A stretch of 64,000 bases of DNA from Sphaerochaeta sp. (GCA_018399495.1 JAGYOG010000002.1:82401-146400), one strand, 5' to 3'; positions 27,815 to 37,112 are shown, counted from the first letter of the stretch. Notes: generated from the letters alone by a model not told the origin. Translations and numbers: made by a program.

Positions 27815-28765
27815 ATGAAAAAGAATGAATTGAAGGACGGTTTGTACGCCGTATTGCATACTAGTAAGGGTGAAATCACCCTGTTTCTTGAGAGCAAGAA
27901 GGCACCAATGACCACAGCAAACTTCGTAGGTCTAGCAGAAGGGGCTTTGAATGTGAATGGGGAAGGAAAACCTTTCTATAATAATCTCACGTTCCACCGG
28001 GTTATTGAAAACTTTATGATTCAGGGTGGATGTCCCAAGGGTAACGGGACAGGGGGTCCTGGCTATACGTTCCCTGACGAGTTTGATGACTCCTTGAAGC
28101 ATACTAGTTCTGGAGTCCTCTCCATGGCAAATGCAGGACCTGGAACGAATGGGAGCCAATTTTTCATTACACATGTTGCGACCCCTTGGTTGGATGGTAA
28201 GCATTCCGTTTTTGGGCATGTTGTAGAAGGGATGGATGTGGTAAATTCAATTGCGCAAGGTGACAAGCTCAATCGTGTTGAGATTGTGCGTGTAGGAAAG
28301 GACGCTGAGGCGTTTGAAGTATCTCGTGAGATCTTCACCCAGTATGTACTTGTTGCAGAAGAGAAAAACAATAATAGAGAAGCCAAGGAAAAAGAGAAGC
28401 TTGAGAAAGAGCTTAAAAACCGTTGGCCTGATGCAAAAGTCACTGAAAGTGGTCTTCGGTATGTAGTGAAAAAGGAAGGGGAAGGGAAGAAAAGTCCGAA
28501 ACAAGGCCAGACTGTTACCGTTCACTATACCGGTTCCTTGCTTGATGGAAGGATTTTTGATAGTTCGGTACAACGAGGTACTCCTGCACAGTTTGCGATC
28601 GGCCAGGTTATTGAAGGCTGGAATGAGGCTTTGAAAACCATGACAGTCGGTGAGCAGCGAACACTGATCATCCCCCCTGAGCTCGGATACGGGACAATGG
28701 GTTATCCTGGAGTAATCCCTCCAAATTCATATCTGATTTTTGATGTGGAGTTGATAAAATTCTAA
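27815..28765 (+). CDS. Cyclophilin-FKBP fusion peptidyl-prolyl isomerase
   Basis: 316 residues joining two unrelated prolyl-isomerase folds. Residues about 10-165 are cyclophilin ([21 protein letters not shown], quoted in part; then [20 protein letters not shown]). Residues about 215-316 are FKBP ([58 protein letters not shown]). A charged helical linker ([20 protein letters not shown]) separates them. No signal peptide, so it is cytoplasmic. Such dual-family immunophilins are rare and have been reported in a few bacteria, including treponemes, and in protists. Lies 18 bases after parB and 25 before radA. Confidence 0.93.
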   Translation: MKKNELKDGLYAVLHTSKGEITLFLESKKAPMTTANFVGLAEGALNVNGEGKPFYNNLTFHRVIENFMIQGGCPKGNGTGGPGYTFPDEFDDSLKHTSSGVLSMANAGPGTNGSQFFITHVATPWLDGKHSVFGHVVEGMDVVNSIAQGDKLNRVEIVRVGKDAEAFEVSREIFTQYVLVAEEKNNNREAKEKEKLEKELKNRWPDAKVTESGLRYVVKKEGEGKKSPKQGQTVTVHYTGSLLDGRIFDSSVQRGTPAQFAIGQVIEGWNEALKTMTVGEQRTLIIPPELGYGTMGYPGVIPPNSYLIFDVELIKF

Positions 28766-28790
28766 ATACAGAAAATATAAGGAGATACTT

Positions 28791-30143
28791 GTGAAAGATA
28801 AGGCTGTTCATTACGTCTGTAGCCAGTGTGGCAGGGTTGAGACAAAATGGTTAGGACGCTGTCCGGATTGCGGAAGTTGGAACACCTTTGAAGAGGAAGC
28901 GGTAAGAAAACCCTCCGATGGCAAGCGTGCTGTAATCAGTACGGCCACCAAGCCAGTGAGCTTGGAAGAGGTTGAGATCGATCCGCTATTCCGCTATGAA
29001 ACAGGTATCAGTGAACTTGACCGGGTACTCGGTGGAGGAGTCATGCGTGGCTCTTCCATCCTCCTAGGGGGAGAGCCGGGTATCGGCAAGTCCACCTTGA
29101 TGCTCCAGGTACTTGAGAAGTGCTCAACGGGGCGGAAAGTGCTCTATATCTCGGGAGAGGAATCACCCAGCCAAGTGAAGCTACGTGCTCAAAGACTGGA
29201 ACTCAACCTTTCTTCCATTTCCATCTTCTGTGATACCAGGGTGGAAGTGGTTGTCAGTCTTTTGAGTGAAGAGAAGCCGGATGTAGTGGTAGTTGATTCA
29301 CTTCAGACGCTCTCCAGTGAGGATATCCCCTCCCCTGCTGGGTCAGTAAACCAGATACGGGCTTGCTCAACAACCTTGGTGGGACTTTGCAAGCAATTGG
29401 GAATTTCCTTGTTTCTCATCGGGCATGTGACAAAGGAAGGTGTTCTGGCGGGGCCGAAGGTCATAGAGCATCTGGTAGACACAGTCATCTATTTTGAGCA
29501 GATTTCCAGTGGGGTTAGGTTGATTCGAGCTGCAAAGAATCGGTTCGGTTCAGTTGATGAAATTGGTATCTTCAGCATGCATGAGAAGGGGCTCAGTCCG
29601 GTAGCTAATCCTTCCTCATTCTTTATTACCGATAGGCTCACAAAGGACATTCCTCCTGGGATATCTTATACCCCGGTTATCGAGGGATCTAGAACCTTCC
29701 TTGTTGAAATCCAGGCGCTTACAACCAGTGCCAAAAATGGGTTCACCCGTATCTATTCAGACCGAATTGACAGTGCTCGTGTCACTAGGGTAGCCGCCAT
29801 ATTGGAGCGCCATGCAGGCTTGCGCCTCAGTGATCAGGATATCTACGTCAATGTAGCAGGTGGGATGAAACTCAATGAGGTGTCCATTGAATTACCTCTT
29901 GCGCTTGCACTTTGGTCTGCCCTGACCAACAAGAGCATTCCCAAGGCTCTTATCAGCTTTGGAGAGCTTAGCCTAGCTGGAGAAGTGAGGGGTGTTGGGT
30001 TTCCTGACAAGAGAGAGAAGGCTGCAAAGGAGCTGGGTTTCAAACGTTCAATAGTCCCCAGAGTAAGTGCTCGCTCCCCATTGGTCCAGCATGCTTGCTC
30101 TACGGTGAAAGAAGCACTTGATCTTATGAATTCAATGAAATGA
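28791..30143 (+). CDS. radA: DNA repair protein RadA (Sms)
   Basis: RecA-like branch-migration helicase in recombination. 450 residues from a GTG after AAGGAGAT. N-terminal zinc finger CSQCGRVETKWLGRCPDCG, Walker A GEPGIGKST, the RadA-specific KNRFGSVDEIG motif, and a Lon-like C-terminal domain (YVNVAGGMKLNEVSIELPLALAL, quoted by its ends). Downstream is a bidirectional hairpin at 30222-30249. Confidence 0.96.
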   Translation: MKDKAVHYVCSQCGRVETKWLGRCPDCGSWNTFEEEAVRKPSDGKRAVISTATKPVSLEEVEIDPLFRYETGISELDRVLGGGVMRGSSILLGGEPGIGKSTLMLQVLEKCSTGRKVLYISGEESPSQVKLRAQRLELNLSSISIFCDTRVEVVVSLLSEEKPDVVVVDSLQTLSSEDIPSPAGSVNQIRACSTTLVGLCKQLGISLFLIGHVTKEGVLAGPKVIEHLVDTVIYFEQISSGVRLIRAAKNRFGSVDEIGIFSMHEKGLSPVANPSSFFITDRLTKDIPPGISYTPVIEGSRTFLVEIQALTTSAKNGFTRIYSDRIDSARVTRVAAILERHAGLRLSDQDIYVNVAGGMKLNEVSIELPLALALWSALTNKSIPKALISFGELSLAGEVRGVGFPDKREKAAKELGFKRSIVPRVSARSPLVQHACSTVKEALDLMNSMK

Positions 30144-30221
30144 CTATATAGTTAGAAATCCTAACAAATATATATAAATATACAATACAACAAGATAATA
30201 GGTTATTGATAGAATATCAAA

Positions 30222-30249
30222 AAAGGTCGTATCATCAGATACAACCTTT
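30222..30249. terminator. Bidirectional terminator after radA
   Basis: AAAGGTCGTATC, loop ATCA, GATACAACCTTT; one G.U-type mismatch. A-rich on the left and T-rich on the right, so it serves radA on the plus strand and the TraB fragment on the minus strand. Confidence 0.75.
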
Positions 30250-30272
30250 ATTGGTATATTAGTTAGCTTTCC

Positions 30273-30646
30273 TTATGAACCAAGCATACTCAAAAGAATT
30301 GGGAATATGACTACATTTCCGATGGATGCCAATAAGCTTGTATAGAGGAATACGAGAAGGGTATGTAATACACGGTTGCGATACAAACCCTTGAAGGTTG
30401 TAGCATCCTCTCCTAGTTGTTCAAAGTCCCGTACCTTTGGTTTTCTGAGTGTTGCTTCCATCAATCCACTCACCATACCTATTCCAATCCCTGGATGGAG
30501 GCTTGTAAGGGGGGCTGACAAAATACTCACCAACGTATTGAGTGGGTGAGCAAGAGCTAGAATTGCACCGATGGCGGTGAAGCTCATATTCACTGCCAAC
30601 CAGTAGCCGAACATTTTGAACCCTTCACTCTGCCCGAGATTGAGGT
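30273..30646 (-). pseudogene. TraB-family protein, C-terminal remnant cut by insertion sequences
   Basis: About 124 residues matching the C-terminal third of the intact paralogue at 32312-33508. The shared run NLGQxEGxKMFGYWLxVNMSFTAxGxxxxLAHPLN and the following helices align without gaps. In-frame homology reaches about 30646, then a stop codon and unrelated DNA follow. No N-terminal portion exists anywhere between here and the intact copy, so the 5' part was lost when the insertion sequences arrived. Probably non-functional. Confidence 0.85.
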
Positions 30647-30647
30647 T

Positions 30648-31497
30648 TCAAGGGGCAAGCAGGACCCGGACCTAAGGCATTTCGCCATGGCAGCGGTGTA
30701 CAGCAGCAACGAGGGGAGGTGCTCCTACTACCGGCTGTACCGGGGGAACATACCCGACATCAAGACCATCGACAACTTCGTCGACGTGACCAAGGCGATG
30801 GGGTACAACTTCCGAAGAATGGTCTTGGACAGGGGTTACTGCAGCTACAGCAACCTCCATCGGCTGTACCATGAGTGCCGATACGACGTGATCATGTGCA
30901 TGAAGTCCAACATGTCGGTGTACAAGGATGCTCTGCAGACAACGCGTGGGACCTTCGAGGCCGACAGCACCTGCTACCTGGCGGAGCATGCGGTGTATGG
31001 CAAGACCGTTAAGCAGAGCATTGCCCTAACCGACAGCCTCGGAGTCGAACACCCTACCACTGCGTACGTACATGTCTACTACAACAGACTGAAGGCTGCC
31101 GAACAGGAGCCCAAGCTGTATAGAGACCTGGAGGACTCCATCGCCGAGCTGACCGAGAAGGTGCGGAAGAAAGAACTGTCCGTCAGCGATGCACAGAAGA
31201 GGTTGTTTTCCTGCAAGCAGAAGGCCCTGGTTTCAGTGCGCAAGACCGGCAACAGTAGGTGCGTCTTCGAGATGGATTGCAAGAAGGTCGACGGGGCTGC
31301 CGGCGAGCTAGGCTATTTCGTACTGCTGAGTACGGAGAATCTCACCGCCGCCCAGGTGCTGGACATCTACCGGTCAAAGGATGGTGTGGAGCGGGTGTTC
31401 AACAACGTGAAGAACGACATCGGGTTCGACCGCCCTGCCTTGAAGACCGATGCCACCCTCGAGGGCAAGGTGTTCATAGTCATGCTGGCAGGCATGC
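30648..31497 (+). pseudogene. IS4/IS1634-type DDE transposase fragment
   Basis: An open frame from about 30648 gives MAAVYSSNEGRCSYYRLY..., with the DRGYCSYSNLHRLY segment (second Asp) and the IS4-type Y-x2-K-x3-E-x6-K signature in YRSKDGVERVFNNVK, ending GKVFIVMLAGML. After that the frame continues to 31922 only as the antisense of the IS256 gene, so true homology ends at the junction. The N-terminus with the first catalytic Asp region is missing. Non-functional. Confidence 0.8.
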
Positions 31498-32167
31498 TTT
31501 CCACAATCATCCGCACTTTCCCTTCCATGTCCACGGGTCTCACTACCATGATGGCGACGCTGACCACCTTCCCATTGTCCCTGATCTTCTCATACAGGGC
31601 ATCCACCCAGAGCACCGGGTATTCCTCATCCAGCGGCCTCTGGCGGAACTCCTGCCCCTGCCTGTCCAGTTCCGAGGTCATGTTGCTTACCTGCGATGCA
31701 CTGATGTTCTCAATACCGATCTTCTTTGCCAGGTTGTCGATTTTCCTGGTGGATACCCCGCTTACCCATGCTTCCTTGATCACGTCGATCAGGGCTTGCT
31801 CACTGCGCTTGCGTTCGGTGACAAAAAAGGGGATGTACCCACCGTTGCGCACCTTGGGGACCAGCATGTACAGTGTTCCCAAGCGGGTGTTGAACGTACG
31901 GGTACGATACCCGCTGCGATAGGCAGTCCTTGCCTCTTCATGGACACCCTTGGGTGCATTGCATTTATCCTCGATCTCAAGCTCCATGAGCCGTGCTGTC
32001 ATCCACTCGAGCATAGCCAGCATCGGGTCCTCTGCACTATGGAACTCCTGTAGTTTCATTTCAAAAAACGTGGTATCCTTGGTCTTGGTCATTGGGCTAA
32101 CTTCTCCTGTTCGTCTGCTAACAAACAGTATGGGGCACCCAGTGACCTTTTTCAAATCCTTAAGCAA
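31498..32167 (-). pseudogene. IS256-type (Mutator) transposase, N-terminal fragment
   Basis: About 220 residues of IS256-family transposase read on the minus strand: CNAPKGVHEEARTAYRSGYR-type start region, LGTLYMLVPKVRNGGYIPFF, then GVSTRKIDNLAKKIG and the first catalytic Asp in YPVLWVDALYEKIRDNGKVV. The frame is then lost into the IS4-type fragment; the remaining catalytic Asp and Glu are absent. The start may be MTKTKDTTFFEMKL. Non-functional remnant. Confidence 0.85.
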
Positions 32168-32231
32168 ATTGCGAACTTAACTGTACACTACCTTTCTGAA
32201 TAGTGGAAAACATAGAATAGAGAAGATATCC

Positions 32232-32273
32232 AATTATTAAACCCCCCAAGGTTTCTTGAGGGGTTTAATAATT
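32232..32273 (-). terminator. Long-stem terminator after intact TraB gene
   Basis: A 19-bp arm (32232-32250) and its near-perfect complement (32255-32273) flank a GTTT loop; one mismatch. The AT-rich base with TTTAATAATT on the minus strand suits termination of the TraB gene. Confidence 0.8.
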
Positions 32274-32311
32274 CTAAGCAGAGATTTCTCTATCTATACC
32301 ATTGCAGGGTA

Positions 32312-33508
32312 TTATGCACCTGCAATACTTAACAACACGGGAAACGCTACAAAGGTTCCAATCGAGGATCCTAGGCTGGTGAAGAAAAAGACAAGCAGGA
32401 TATGAAGCACACGATTGTGGTACCAACCTTTGAGACTCGCTGCATCATTGCTTAACTTTTCGAAATCTCGAACAAGAGGTTTCTTCAGTGTGGCCTGCAA
32501 AAGACCGCTGACCATACCTACCCCGATGCCAGGATGAAGACTGGTAAAAGGGGCTGCTATAATGCTTACCAATGCGTTTAGCGGATGCGCTAGAGAGATG
32601 AGTGTTCCCACTGCAGTGAAAGACATGTTCACTCCCAACCAGTAGCCGAACATTTTGACTCCTTCTTGTTGTCCGAGGTTAAAAAAACCGTGCAAAAAAA
32701 TCGAGACGATGATCACTGGTATTGCCCATGCAAGAATCTTACCGCCTTTGCCGGGTTTTGGGATGGTTGTAATATCGCTCAGGTCAGTCGAAAGAGAGCC
32801 TTCCTCAATTTTTTGGAGTGTCTTGATGACGCCACCTTGGTGACCAGCCCCGATAACGGCAAGCTTCTTATCCCCTGGGGAAAGATAGATGCTTGTAGCC
32901 AAGTATCTGTCACGTTCATCGATGAGAACCTCTTTGACTGAAGGAAGCTCTTTTGCCATTTCATCCATCATGTTTTGCATGACATCGGCTTTTTTCAGAT
33001 CTTCAAGCTCTTCGGCCGTAATCTTCTCATTGCTGAAAACGGCACTGATGATGGTTGCTATGAGCTTCATCTTGTTCCAAAGATTTGACAGTCGCCAAGC
33101 TCTGGTAAACGTTATCTGGATTTCCCTGTCGCAAAGAGAATAGGGGATTTCTTTTTCCTTTGCCAGTCTGGCTGCACTGAGAATTTCTTCTCCAGGTGCG
33201 CTTCCCGATTGGTCCCCCATTCGTTTCTGAAAGGAGGAGAGAGCCATATTTGCAAGCAAGAGAAAACCCTTGTTTTCCTTGAGGACTTTCTTGATATCCA
33301 TCTCTGACCAGGAAGATTTCTCTTCCCTGTTCTTCATCCGTCCATCATCAAGCTCGAGGCAGATATGGTCAGGTTGCTCACTCTCAATGAGTTGAGCCAC
33401 TTCATCAACACTCTCTTTGGAAACATGGGCAGTCCCCACAAGGAGGATCTCTCTTCCATCGTTGAGTGTGAGTCGGTGGAAGGTATTACTCATTTTTTCA
33501 TCAGTCAT
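32312..33508 (-). CDS. TraB/PrgY-family membrane protein
   Basis: About 398 residues starting MTDEKMSNTFHRL. The N-terminal TraB domain has the conserved GTAHVSKESVDEV and, later, GAGHQGGVIKTL. The C-terminal part has several membrane segments (AWAIPVIIVSIFLHGF, GVNMSFTAVGTLISLAHPLNALV, quoted in part, and VLHILLVFFFTSLGSSI). The founding member PrgY/TraB reduces pheromone output in Enterococcus, but the family is widespread and its general function is unknown; members in bacteria and archaea are often called TraB/PrgY. A longer upstream frame to 33676 overlaps the divergent exporter and is not favoured. A broken second copy lies beyond the insertion sequences. Confidence 0.88.
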   Translation of the reverse strand: MTDEKMSNTFHRLTLNDGREILLVGTAHVSKESVDEVAQLIESEQPDHICLELDDGRMKNREEKSSWSEMDIKKVLKENKGFLLLANMALSSFQKRMGDQSGSAPGEEILSAARLAKEKEIPYSLCDREIQITFTRAWRLSNLWNKMKLIATIISAVFSNEKITAEELEDLKKADVMQNMMDEMAKELPSVKEVLIDERDRYLATSIYLSPGDKKLAVIGAGHQGGVIKTLQKIEEGSLSTDLSDITTIPKPGKGGKILAWAIPVIIVSIFLHGFFNLGQQEGVKMFGYWLGVNMSFTAVGTLISLAHPLNALVSIIAAPFTSLHPGIGVGMVSGLLQATLKKPLVRDFEKLSNDAASLKGWYHNRVLHILLVFFFTSLGSSIGTFVAFPVLLSIAGA

Positions 33509-33587
33509 GCAGTAAACTATACTGAAGGAAGGGCGGAGAAACAAGGGAATTTGACAGTCATGTGTGATTGATATACTGTTTGTCCAA

Positions 33588-34532
33588 ATGGAAACACTTT
33601 GGTATCTGGCGAAACTCGCTCTTGCTTTAGTTCTTGGAATGGGTTCTGCACATCTTTTGGGCAAGGACCGGTTCACCCATGTCTCTGCTTATGCGCAAAT
33701 ATTCTTGGTCTGGCTCCTTCTTTTTTTCATGGGAGTAAACACTGGTGGAATCGATGGTATTACCTCTCAGTTCGGAACCATTGGAATAACAGCGTTGCTT
33801 ATCACTCTTTTCGCTTTAGCCGGTACCATTATTGTTTCATTACTTTTTTCTTTCATACTGACACCTTCATTACGTTCAGAACATATTGCTATAGCAAAGA
33901 GGAAGGAACAGAGCTTCATCAGAAGACTGTACGACATTATAAAAGAACCCCTGATCTTGGTGTCCATCGTGATTGTGGGATTGTTGTTGAGACTGGGAAC
34001 GAACGCCTTCTCTTGGTTTGACAGCTCCCTGGTTACCTACCTGCTCTATGTACTGTTGTTTTTTGTCGGCATGGGTATGGTCCATAAAAAGATAAGCTTC
34101 AAAGGGGTTTTTGCTGACAGAAGCTTATTCTTTCTCCCGCTTTACACCATCCTCGGTACCTATGTTGGTGCATTGGGAGTGTTCGTTTTCACTCCCAATA
34201 CACTCGCAGAGGTCATAGGAATGCTTAGTGGTTTTGGATGGTACTCACTCTCGGGTATCCTTATCACAGATTTGGGATACCCTGTTCTTGGATCCATCTC
34301 GTTCTTGTCCAATCTTCTGAGGGAGAGTTTTTCTTTTTTCCTCATTCCTCTGTTTGGAAGACTTGGAAAGCGATACTACTATCCCGCAGTTTGTACTGCC
34401 GGGGCTACCAGCATGGATGTCACCTTGGTACTGCTCTCTTCCCACTTTGGAACACGGACCATGGTTGGATCGATCTACCACGGCGTGATCATGAGCTTGG
34501 TTGCACCACTTCTCATCCCGCTCTTCTTCTAG
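33588..34532 (+). CDS. LysO-family (DUF340) exporter
   Basis: About 314 residues with roughly eight membrane segments. The family hallmarks are present: FFMGVNTGGID, GFGWYSLSGILITD and LRESFSFFLIPLFGRLGKR, the last holding the conserved Arg-Glu. E. coli LysO exports lysine; the substrate here is inferred only from family. Preferred start is METLW at 33588, with a GTG at 33564 possible. Divergent from the TraB gene and immediately followed by a convergent hypothetical gene whose end overlaps by 4 bases. Confidence 0.85.
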   Translation: METLWYLAKLALALVLGMGSAHLLGKDRFTHVSAYAQIFLVWLLLFFMGVNTGGIDGITSQFGTIGITALLITLFALAGTIIVSLLFSFILTPSLRSEHIAIAKRKEQSFIRRLYDIIKEPLILVSIVIVGLLLRLGTNAFSWFDSSLVTYLLYVLLFFVGMGMVHKKISFKGVFADRSLFFLPLYTILGTYVGALGVFVFTPNTLAEVIGMLSGFGWYSLSGILITDLGYPVLGSISFLSNLLRESFSFFLIPLFGRLGKRYYYPAVCTAGATSMDVTLVLLSSHFGTRTMVGSIYHGVIMSLVAPLLIPLFF

Positions 34533-34957
34533 CGCTGTGTCCAGAGTTGGGCAATAACGGTAAGAGGATTCTCCTTCAGAAGTCTTAAATAGATGACAGG
34601 TGGCCCATCAAAGAGATTGTCTATGGATGAAGATAAAGAGGCAATTGAAGGAGGAGGGGCAAGTTGACAGAAGGTATAGCTTCCTTCTTCAAGATAGAAA
34701 GGAGCCTCTACCGTGGGAAGGGGAAGCCCTTTCTCAACAGCTTCCCTTGTTGCCTCGTCAGGGCTTTCCTGTACCCCTGCAAAGAGCAATGCAAGGGTGG
34801 AAGAGAGGGCAAGACATCCTTCACTGCCCACAGGTTGTGTATCGAGATGGGTGAGCATCTGTTGATAAGCATCCTCAGCGTCAGAAGCAGAGAATGGAGC
34901 TGTTTGATAGGGAATCGCCTGGTTAAGGTGTAAAATCATGGACTTGCTTTGTTGCAT
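34529..34957 (-). CDS. Hypothetical protein
   Basis: Frame of 142 residues from MQQSKSMILHLNQAIPYQT. I do not recognise a family. It is acidic, with no membrane segment, signal peptide or known motif. Pieces such as SASDAEDAYQQMLTHLDTQP and EEGSYTFCQLAPPP suggest a small folded cytoplasmic protein. There is no strong ribosome site before the start, so a shorter start (MILHLN, 34939) is possible. It lies between, and in the opposite direction to, the LysO gene and the YgjP-type gene, and its length and position make it credible but not proven. Confidence 0.55.
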   Translation of the reverse strand: MQQSKSMILHLNQAIPYQTAPFSASDAEDAYQQMLTHLDTQPVGSEGCLALSSTLALLFAGVQESPDEATREAVEKGLPLPTVEAPFYLEEGSYTFCQLAPPPSIASLSSSIDNLFDGPPVIYLRLLKENPLTVIAQLWTQR

Positions 34958-34975
34958 GGGTGATACTGTAGCAGA

Positions 34976-35677
34976 ATGAAAACAGACGGTAAAGTAGAAA
35001 ACATACCATACACCCTTCTCTATAGGAGAGGTCTTCGGCATATAACGGTTCGGGTCAAAGCGGATGGGAAGGTGAAGGTAAGCGCCCCATACGGAATATC
35101 GAAGGCCGCGGTAGAGCGGGTGATTATCAGCAATAAAGAGAAATTGCTCCATACTATTGTAAAACAGCAACAGGCAATGCATACCTATCAGAGTGGTGAG
35201 ATGTTTCTCTATGCTGGAGAGCGCTACACACTATTGTTGGAGGAAGGAGCGCATGCCACAATTACTCCTCGTGATTCCTCTTTGATCGTGACTTATGATC
35301 CTAGGAAGCCTCTGGAATCCTTTGGTATATGCCACCTGATCAAGGAACTCTATCGGGAAGAAGCACGCAAGAGGCTCTCTCCTTTGGTTGCTTATTGGGC
35401 AGAGGTCCTGCATGTTCCCATTCCTCCTTTTTCAGTACGTGACTCAAAAACCCGATGGGGTAGTTGCTCAGCAAAGGGCAGGTTGAATTTTTCCCTGCGT
35501 TGCCAAGCTCTAAGCGAAAAGCAACTCTCCTATCTGGTTCTTCATGAAATGGCACACCTCGTTCATTTCAATCACTCAAAAGAGTTTCATTCCCTACTTT
35601 TTCATTACATGAGCGACTATAAACAGGTGCAACGAGCCATTTTTTCTTTGCAGCAGGAGACCCAGCTCTGTCTTTGA
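34976..35677 (+). CDS. YgjP-type (DUF45) zinc metallohydrolase
   Basis: 233 residues. The C-terminal half carries the family's RWGSCSAKGRLNFSLRCQAL and the zinc site HEMAHLVHFNHSKEFHSLL, with HExxH plus a third His 10 residues on. Members have been called M48-like peptidases and UTP pyrophosphatases, so the true reaction is open. The N-terminal half is beta-rich (RRGLRHITVRVKADGKVKV). It stands 18 bases from the divergent hypothetical gene's start. Confidence 0.85.
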   Translation: MKTDGKVENIPYTLLYRRGLRHITVRVKADGKVKVSAPYGISKAAVERVIISNKEKLLHTIVKQQQAMHTYQSGEMFLYAGERYTLLLEEGAHATITPRDSSLIVTYDPRKPLESFGICHLIKELYREEARKRLSPLVAYWAEVLHVPIPPFSVRDSKTRWGSCSAKGRLNFSLRCQALSEKQLSYLVLHEMAHLVHFNHSKEFHSLLFHYMSDYKQVQRAIFSLQQETQLCL

Positions 35678-35703
35678 TTCCCCAACGGAGCGAGTGTAGG
35701 GAA

Positions 35704-35800
35704 AGCAAGGTGAGATACTCTGTCCCTTGGGACGGAAAATGAGACAACGCCTCTTGAGTCCAGGGCTTGCTCTGGAGTATTGATGCCTTTCATTCACAAA
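35704..35800 (+). mobile_element. Remnant of a transposase C-terminal tail
   Basis: A short frame (about 35703-35783) ends RKMRQRLLSPGLALEY then stop. The same tail occurs at 51116-51171 as GKWGQHLLSSDLALRY then stop, and base identity of about 80 percent continues past the stop (TATTGATGCCTTTCATTCAC against TATTGATACCTTCCTTCATTGAC). The shared segment spans about 65 bases. The second copy adjoins an N-terminal helix-turn-helix of a transposase, so both are probably decayed ends of one element family. Confidence 0.6.
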
Positions 35801-35845
35801 TCTGATATAATTGTGTATCTTTGAAAGAAGAGGAGATACGATACT

Positions 35846-37054
35846 ATGAAACCTGATGTACTTGCAGATGGTGTTTACCGAGTAGCTGCGAAGGTTGGCA
35901 GTCGGGACCTGTTTGAAGGAATATGGCCTATCCCTGACGGAGTGATGTTGAACTCCTATGTGGTAAAAGGCAGTGAGAAACGTGTATTGGTCGATTTGGT
36001 GAAGGATTGGGATGGTGCACTGAAAGCTGTCAACGAACAGCTGGAGAGTCTTTCCCTCGGTGAGGGGGAGCTGGACTACATAGTCATCAACCATATGGAA
36101 CCCGATCACACCGGGGCAATGGCTGAAATTGTCAAGCACTACCCCGATGTAGAAATCCTTTGCAGTGCAAAAGCTGTTCCCTTGATAAAGCACTTCTATA
36201 AGATTGAGAAGCATGTCAGGGCAGTCACTGACGGGGAAACCCTCGACCTTGGGGGAAAGACCTTGAAGTTCTTCATGACACCGAATATCCACTGGCCTGA
36301 AACCATGATGACATACTTGGAAGAGGATGGGATTCTCTTCAGCTGTGATGCCTTTGGTTCTTTCGGTCGCTATGAACACTGCTTTGATGATGAGTTGAGT
36401 GCTGAAGAGACGGAAAAGATTGTAAGTGAAACAGAGCGCTACTATGCAAACATTGTCTCCTCCTTCTCGTCCTTTGTAATTAGGGGAATCGCCAAACTTG
36501 ATGGGCTTGCTATCAAGTTGGTTGCTCCGAGCCACGGAGTTGTATGGCGTTCAGAACCTGAGAAGATTATCGAGTGGTACAAGACCCTGGCCACCTACAT
36601 GCAAGGACCCAGGGAGAAAGAAGTAACCGTGGTCTGGTCAAGTATGTATGGAAACACCCAGGCTTTGCTCTCATCAATTATTGATGGCCTGGAGAGTGAG
36701 GGAATTCCTGTCCACGTATTGCAGATTCCCCAAACCCATGAATCCTTTGTCTTGGAGAAGGTGTGGAGAAGCGAGGGCTTAGTCATCGGTATGCCTACCT
36801 ACGAGTATAAGATGTTCCCCCCGATGTACCACGTTTTGGATATTCTTGAACGAAGCCATGTGCAAGGCAGGAAAACACTCCGCTTCGGATCGTTTGGATG
36901 GTCTGGTGGTGCGCAAAAGCAGTTTGATGAATTCTCTACTGCCATGAAGCTGGACTGTCGTGGTGTGGTTGAATATCAGGGTTCTCCTAGCGAAGAGGAC
37001 AAACAGAAAGCCTATGATCTGGCAAAGGCATTGGCCAAGGATATAAAGGGCTGA
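35846..37054 (+). CDS. Flavodiiron protein (oxygen/nitric-oxide reductase)
   Basis: 402-residue cytoplasmic enzyme that reduces O2 to water or NO to N2O, protecting anaerobes. The N-terminal metallo-beta-lactamase domain shows the diiron ligands HMEPDHTGAM, HWPETMM and GVVWRSEPEKI-side His (SHGVVWRSEP). The C-terminal flavodoxin domain (from about 250) binds FMN with SSMYGNTQ. The gene carries the AGAGGAGATACGAT ribosome site. Suits a strict or aerotolerant anaerobe. No rubredoxin gene is adjacent. Followed by a terminator. Confidence 0.95.
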   Translation: MKPDVLADGVYRVAAKVGSRDLFEGIWPIPDGVMLNSYVVKGSEKRVLVDLVKDWDGALKAVNEQLESLSLGEGELDYIVINHMEPDHTGAMAEIVKHYPDVEILCSAKAVPLIKHFYKIEKHVRAVTDGETLDLGGKTLKFFMTPNIHWPETMMTYLEEDGILFSCDAFGSFGRYEHCFDDELSAEETEKIVSETERYYANIVSSFSSFVIRGIAKLDGLAIKLVAPSHGVVWRSEPEKIIEWYKTLATYMQGPREKEVTVVWSSMYGNTQALLSSIIDGLESEGIPVHVLQIPQTHESFVLEKVWRSEGLVIGMPTYEYKMFPPMYHVLDILERSHVQGRKTLRFGSFGWSGGAQKQFDEFSTAMKLDCRGVVEYQGSPSEEDKQKAYDLAKALAKDIKG

Positions 37055-37079
37055 TCTGACTAAATACAAAAACCAAGAG

Positions 37080-37110
37080 AGGCTGTTTCCTGAAAGGGAT
37101 ACAGCCTTTT
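37080..37110 (+). terminator. Terminator after flavodiiron gene
   Basis: AGGCTGT with TTCC, loop, GGGA, ACAGCCT, then TTTT. It lies between convergent genes. Confidence 0.8.
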
Positions 37111-37112
37111 CA

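Larger units (their letters stand above)
30647..32170. mobile_element. Hybrid of two truncated insertion-sequence fragments
   Basis: A segment of visibly higher GC than its flanks holds the middle part of an IS4/IS1634-type transposase on the plus strand, joined near 31498 to the first half of an IS256-type transposase on the minus strand. Both lose their C-termini at the junction. Clear terminal inverted repeats or target duplications are not seen. It separates a broken TraB copy from an intact one. Confidence 0.8.

Noticed and set aside
30648..31922. Reading the IS4-type frame as one intact 411-residue transposase
   Set aside because: Homology ends near 31497; the rest is the antisense of the IS256-type gene.
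31259..32053. 264-residue plus-strand frame across the IS junction
   Set aside because: Out of frame with both transposase fragments and low complexity; not a real protein.
35594..36535. 313-residue minus-strand frame opposite the flavodiiron gene and the YgjP end
   Set aside because: Shadow of codon use; no family match, no ribosome site, and it straddles two real genes.
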